DNA of 64,000 nucleotides from Flavobacterium orientale (GTDB lineage Bacteria; Bacteroidota; Bacteroidia; Flavobacteriales; Flavobacteriaceae): positions 372,624 through 436,623 of the forward strand of contig NZ_BMFG01000002.1 of the NCBI RefSeq assembly GCF_014638005.1, read 5' to 3'. Under the pieces are notes generated by a model that did no database searches, was not told where the DNA came from, and worked only from the letters and a program-made list of their open reading frames with translations. Below are positions 60,736 to 64,000 of the stretch, piece after piece. Position numbers and translations under genes: made by a program. The stretch's first letter is position 1. The number at the start of each line of letters is the position of its first letter.

Positions 60736-60774
60736 AAAGTCCTTTTGGTAAGCCATCCAAAAGGACTTTTTTTT
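60736..60774 (+). terminator. attenuator terminator 2
   Basis: AAAGTCCTTTTGG (60736-60748) pairs with CCAAAAGGACTTT (60757-60769) around an 8-base loop, with T to 60774. CTTTTGG of the 5' arm can pair instead with CCAAAAG in leader ORF 2, extended by a G-T and a T-A pair. It lies 42 bases before metY. Confidence 0.9.
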
Positions 60775-60814
60775 ATCCAAAAATCAAATAATCCAACAAT
60801 CTAAAAATCCAAAA
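60775..60814 (+). repeat. ATCnAAnA octamer repeat before metY
   Basis: Five units with an exact 8-bp step: ATCCAAAA (60775), ATCAAATA (60783), ATCCAACA (60791), ATCTAAAA (60799), ATCCAAAA (60807), then TC and the metY ATG. The tract is free of G. Confidence 0.75.
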
Positions 60815-60816
60815 TC

Positions 60817-62109
60817 ATGAGTACACAAAAATTCTCCACAAACGCATTACACGCAGGACACGATGTAACTAAAAACGCAGGAACAAGAGCCGTCCCAATT
60901 TATCAAACATCTTCGTATGTATTCAATAACTCGCAGCACGCAGCCAATCTTTTTGGTTTAGCCGAAGCCGGTTTTATCTACACCCGATTAAACAACCCAA
61001 CCAACGACATTCTTGAGCAACGTTTAGCTGCACTAGAAGGCGGAATCGGAGCCGTTGTCACCGCATCAGGAACGGCCGCTATCGCAACAACATTCTTAAC
61101 GTTATTAAAAGTAGGTGACCATATCGTTGCTTCCAACAGTTTGTATGGCGGAACCTATAATTTATTGAGTGTAACCTTACCAAGATTAGGCATCACCACC
61201 TCATTTGTAGATCCATCAAATCCCGAAAATTTCACCAAAGCTTCGCAAGAAAATACCAGAGCTTACTTTGTTGAAAGTCTTGGTAATCCAAAATTAGACG
61301 TTCTCGATTTAAAAGCCATTTCAAAAGAAGCAAAAGCGTTCAAAGTGCCTTTTATTGTTGATAATACCGTGGCAACTCCTTATTTGTTAAACCCAATTCA
61401 ACACGGAGCAGACATTGTTATTCATTCCTTAACCAAATACATCACCGGAAACGGAACATCTTTAGGCGGAGTCATTATTGATGCCGGAAATTTTGATTGG
61501 AGCAACGGAAAATTCCCTGAATTTACAGAACCTTCAGCTGGTTATCATGGATTAAAATACTACGAGGTTTTAGGAGCAGCATCGTTTATCGCTAAAGTTC
61601 GTATTGAAGGTCTTCGTGATTTCGGTGCAGCTCTAAGTCCGTTCAACGCCTTTCAAACCATTCAAGGATTAGAAACGTTAGAAATCAGAATCAAAAAGCA
61701 CAGCGAAAATGCTTTGGCTTTAGCACAATGGTTGCAAAGTCAAGAACAAGTAGCTTGGGTAAATTATCCCGGTTTGGAAACTTCAAAATACAAAACCTTA
61801 GCCGATGAATATTTACCTGAAGGAAAAAGCGGCATCGTCACATTCGGACTCAAAGGCGGTTTTGAAGCAGCCAAAAAAGTAGCCGATGAAACCAAATTAT
61901 TTTCGCTTTTAGCGAATATCGGTGATACAAAATCATTAATCATTCACCCAGCAAGTACAACGCATCAACAATTATCGGATGCCGATCAAGAAGCAACCGG
62001 CGTTACCAAAGATTTAATTCGTCTTTCCGTCGGATTAGAAGACATCGAAGATTTAAAAGCCGATTTAAAAGTAGTATTTCAAACCATAAAAACTCCTCAA
62101 TTAACCTAG
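60817..62109 (+). CDS. metY: O-acetylhomoserine sulfhydrylase (MetY type)
   Basis: A PLP enzyme of the Cys/Met metabolism family that makes homocysteine from O-acetylhomoserine and sulfide. The 430-residue length and blocks FSTNALHAGHDVTKNAGTRA and PIYQTSSYVF fit MetY rather than the shorter MetB/MetC. The PLP lysine is Lys207 in HSLTKYITGNGTSLGG; the C-terminal block is IHPASTTHQQL. metX (same operon) supplies the acetylated substrate. Transcription has to pass two attenuators first. Both direct sulfhydrylation and cystathionine synthesis are possible in this family, but the first fits length and context best. Confidence 0.92.
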   Translation: MSTQKFSTNALHAGHDVTKNAGTRAVPIYQTSSYVFNNSQHAANLFGLAEAGFIYTRLNNPTNDILEQRLAALEGGIGAVVTASGTAAIATTFLTLLKVGDHIVASNSLYGGTYNLLSVTLPRLGITTSFVDPSNPENFTKASQENTRAYFVESLGNPKLDVLDLKAISKEAKAFKVPFIVDNTVATPYLLNPIQHGADIVIHSLTKYITGNGTSLGGVIIDAGNFDWSNGKFPEFTEPSAGYHGLKYYEVLGAASFIAKVRIEGLRDFGAALSPFNAFQTIQGLETLEIRIKKHSENALALAQWLQSQEQVAWVNYPGLETSKYKTLADEYLPEGKSGIVTFGLKGGFEAAKKVADETKLFSLLANIGDTKSLIIHPASTTHQQLSDADQEATGVTKDLIRLSVGLEDIEDLKADLKVVFQTIKTPQLT

Positions 62110-62111
62110 TT

Positions 62112-62570
62112 ATGAGTCAGAAAATAGTAAACGTTTTAGGCTATGCTAAAGCCAATAATCAATTTGTTGTAAAAGCACAAAATTTTGATGTTCGGATCAG
62201 TAAAAATGAAAATTTTCCCGAGTTAGAAGGACCAAGTCCTTTGGAATATTTGCTCGCCGGTTACGCCGGATGCATTAATGCGGTTGGAAAATTAGTAGCT
62301 AAAGAACAAGGAATATCCTTAAAATCACTTCAAGTTGAAGTTTCCGGAACCCTAAGTTTAGACAAATACCAGGGAAAAATTAGCTATGAAAGAGCCGGAT
62401 TCAAATCAATTCAAGTCGTTGTTAAACCAACTTCTGATGCCACTTTAGAGGAGTTGAAAAATTGGATTGAAGCCCTTGAAAACCGCTGTCCCATTCAAGA
62501 CAATCTGATTAATCCCACTCCGGTTGAGCTGACTTTATTAAAAGAATTCTCAACCACAGAAGCAGCATAA
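62112..62570 (+). CDS. OsmC-family thiol peroxidase-like protein
   Basis: OsmC/Ohr-fold protein. The two redox Cys expected for the family are in AGYAGCINAVGKLVAKEQG (near residue 56) and ENRCPIQDNL (near residue 124). The length of 152 residues is typical. It starts 2 bases after metY, between two enzymes of methionine synthesis, which suggests a role with sulfide, thiols or hydroperoxides in that pathway rather than osmotic stress. The actual substrate is unknown. Confidence 0.87.
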   Translation: MSQKIVNVLGYAKANNQFVVKAQNFDVRISKNENFPELEGPSPLEYLLAGYAGCINAVGKLVAKEQGISLKSLQVEVSGTLSLDKYQGKISYERAGFKSIQVVVKPTSDATLEELKNWIEALENRCPIQDNLINPTPVELTLLKEFSTTEAA

Positions 62571-62613
62571 TACAACTTTTATGTTTGTATAGGTTTTGTT
62601 TGTTTGTTTAAAG

Positions 62614-62649
62614 CTGTCTTTTTTCCACGTTTGAAAAAAGACAGTTTTT
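62614..62649 (+). terminator. internal terminator-like hairpin between osmC and metX
   Basis: CTGTCTTTTTTC (62614-62625) pairs exactly with GAAAAAAGACAG (62633-62644) around a 7-base loop, followed by five T. A -7-like box TATGTTTG (62580-62587) lies before it, with no Met/Cys reading frame. It may reduce downstream expression. Confidence 0.7.
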
Positions 62650-62668
62650 AAAAAAAAGCTAGAAAAAA

Positions 62669-63661
62669 ATGAAAAACTTAAAAAAAATAGATTTATTTAA
62701 TTTCAATTTAGAAATTGGAAAAGTCAGACCCTATATTCCACTTTATTTCGAAACGTTCGGACAACCCGTCGGTTCTGCTCCGGTAGTATTAGTTAATCAC
62801 GCCTTAACCGGAAACTCAACAATTACGGGGGAAAACGGTTGGTGGAATGATTTAATCGGCGAAAATAAAACCATTAATACAAATGATTTCACCGTCATCG
62901 CTTTCAATATTCCCGGAAACGGATACGATAATGTTTTCGGAAATTTAATCTCTGATTACAAAGATTTTACCATTCTCGATGTCGCAAGAATTTTTTGGGA
63001 AGGATTATTTCATCTCAATATCGATGAACTTTTCACCGTCATCGGCGGAAGTTTAGGTGGTGCAATCGCTTGGGAAATGGCTGCACAACATCCCACCAAA
63101 ATTAAAAACCTAATCCCAATTGCCACCGATTGGAAAGCGACTGATTGGGTGATTGCGAACGTACTCATTCAAGATAAAATTCTCAACAATTCCGATGATC
63201 CCATTGCCGATGCTCGTTTGCACGCGATGTTGCTTTATCGAACACCGCAGTCCATTAATCAACGTTTTAAACGCAAACAAAACAACGTTTTTGAAGTTGA
63301 AAATTGGTTAACAAATCACGGTTCCAAGCTAAAAAACCGCTTCCGATTATCATCCTATAAATTGATGAATCATCTGCTAAAAACAAATGATATTACCAAA
63401 AATAGAAAGGATTTTGTAACCGTTGCAAGTCAAATTCAAGCCAATATCCACATCGTTTCTGTCGATACCGATTACTTTTTCATTGCCGAAGAAAATCGTG
63501 AAACCTATCAAAACTTAAAAAAAATAAAAGAAAATGTTTTCTATCACGAAATTCAATCCATTCACGGTCACGATGCTTTCTTAATCGAATTCAATCAATT
63601 AGCCACTTTTTTATCACCCATTTTCAATACTCAAAACACGCATAAATATGTCAACGCTTAG
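62669..63661 (+). CDS. metX: homoserine O-acetyltransferase-like alpha/beta hydrolase
   Basis: Activates homoserine by acetylation, providing the substrate for MetY. The alpha/beta-hydrolase triad is Ser128 in GGSLGGAIAWEM, Asp268 in VDTDYFF and His301 in HGHDAF. MetX features LVNHALTGNS (near residue 41) and IPIATDWKATDW (near 150) are recognisable. The 330-residue length is a little shorter than the usual 350-380, with a reduced lid. Its stop overlaps the next gene by 14 bases. Succinyl specificity is not excluded by sequence alone. Confidence 0.88.
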   Translation: MKNLKKIDLFNFNLEIGKVRPYIPLYFETFGQPVGSAPVVLVNHALTGNSTITGENGWWNDLIGENKTINTNDFTVIAFNIPGNGYDNVFGNLISDYKDFTILDVARIFWEGLFHLNIDELFTVIGGSLGGAIAWEMAAQHPTKIKNLIPIATDWKATDWVIANVLIQDKILNNSDDPIADARLHAMLLYRTPQSINQRFKRKQNNVFEVENWLTNHGSKLKNRFRLSSYKLMNHLLKTNDITKNRKDFVTVASQIQANIHIVSVDTDYFFIAEENRETYQNLKKIKENVFYHEIQSIHGHDAFLIEFNQLATFLSPIFNTQNTHKYVNA

Positions 63662-64000
63662 AATAAATGTCATCCTCTTCGGAATCGGAAACGTAGGAAG
63701 CACGCTCATCAGTCAAGTTTTAGAAAGCCAACAATTTTTTCTCGAAAAAAGAAATATTGATTTGCGATTTCCCATCATAACCAATTCAACCGTAGCATTC
63801 TTCGAAAAAGACGGCATCAAAAACCAATGGGAAAGCAATTTTCAATCCACCGCTTTTCCTTATTCCATCGAAGATATCGTAGATTATGTTCAAACCAATA
63901 ACCTCGAAAATCTCATCGCCGTCGATGCCACTGCCAGCGAAGAGTTGATTAAATTTTACATTCCGCTCATTCAAAACGGATTTAGCATCGTAGCAGCCAA
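63648..64000 (+). CDS. homoserine dehydrogenase, 5' part (cut by window end)
   Basis: The frame is open from ATG 63648 to the right edge, 117 codons. The N-terminal Rossmann motif is VILFGIGNVGSTLI near residue 8, and AVDATASEELIKFYIPLIQNG near residue 92 matches the catalytic-domain lead-in of homoserine dehydrogenases. It reduces aspartate semialdehyde to homoserine, the substrate for the neighbouring MetX, so the operon is metY-osmC-metX-hom. It overlaps metX by 14 bases in another frame. Whether an aspartate kinase domain is fused cannot be seen. Confidence 0.85.
   Translation, partial: MSTLRINVILFGIGNVGSTLISQVLESQQFFLEKRNIDLRFPIITNSTVAFFEKDGIKNQWESNFQSTAFPYSIEDIVDYVQTNNLENLIAVDATASEELIKFYIPLIQNGFSIVAA

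Noticed and set aside
60421-60816. A SAM-II or other SAM riboswitch in the metY leader
   Set aside because: No GTTAAA...GCTAAAG segment or matching P1 was found; the hairpins are explained as leader-peptide attenuators.
1-64000. Mobile elements, prophage, CRISPR arrays, restriction or defence islands, tRNA or rRNA genes
   Set aside because: None seen: no transposase or integrase motifs, no regularly spaced long repeats, no cloverleaf sequences, and gene content and base usage look uniform.

Overview
The window is an AT-rich chromosomal segment from a member of the Flavobacteriaceae, most likely Flavobacterium or a close relative. The evidence is convergent: -7 promoter boxes of the Bacteroidetes form TAnnTTTG before many genes, no Shine-Dalgarno sequences, a TamL-type lipoprotein in place of TamA, PorT and two proteins with type IX secretion (T9SS) C-terminal sorting domains, a GLPGLI protein, a class II HMG-CoA reductase beside a 'GYDIA' GHMP kinase, and an AccD without zinc-ribbon cysteines. 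Nearly all of it is core chromosome. I see no tRNA or rRNA, prophage, insertion sequence or CRISPR array.

Layout. 1-4.3 kb: the end of a PpiD-like foldase, then mevalonate-pathway genes (minus). 4.5-10.7 kb: a peptide-scavenging run of dipeptidyl peptidase, two POT transporters and two exported thioredoxin-fold proteins (plus). 10.7-15.6 kb: surE, a small membrane protein, lpxB, an NlpC/P60 lipoprotein and comEC (minus). 15.8-19.1 kb: a C-terminal processing protease and a lone DppC-type permease. 19.1-20.6 kb: an exported coiled-coil protein and a nuclease lipoprotein on divergent, overlapping promoters. 20.6-27.7 kb: purH followed by the rod-shape operon mreB-mreC-mreD-mrdA-rodA. 27.8-37.8 kb: a MacB-like permease, accD, fbaA, tamL, an rRNA/tRNA methyltransferase, porT, ubiE, folA and small genes. 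37.9-44.1 kb: a minus-strand series etfB-etfA-bfn-nupC-(Zn-ribbon membrane protein)-thyA-(TonB C-terminal protein). 44.4-51.1 kb: pdhB, a DUF5686 outer-membrane protein, and soluble plus membrane pyrophosphatases. 51.2-56.4 kb: a deoxynucleoside kinase, GLPGLI and a TonB-dependent receptor. 56.5-64 kb: metK, two T9SS cargo proteins and a methionine operon metY-osmC-metX-hom that runs off the right edge.

The most interesting region is the 571-base gap before metY (60246-60816). It holds a TAnnTTTG promoter and then two successive short reading frames (23 and 29 codons) crowded with Met and Cys codons. Each is followed by an intrinsic terminator whose 3' arm is duplicated inside the upstream reading frame, exactly as a trp/his-type attenuator requires. 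This reads as two leader-peptide attenuators in series sensing Met and Cys charging. About 3 kb away, metK carries a recognisable SAM-II riboswitch instead, so two different RNA sensors appear to govern methionine synthesis and SAM synthesis.

A second pattern is that the three translation starts in this leader (leader 1, leader 2, metY) and the etfA start are each immediately preceded by a degenerate tandem repeat of exactly 8 bp period, with a different unit in each; the bfn start has a 7 bp version. Other regulatory architecture worth attention includes concentric inverted repeats between etfB and pdhB, a promoter nested inside the etfA terminator, and terminators that lie inside the 3' ends of comEC and folA.
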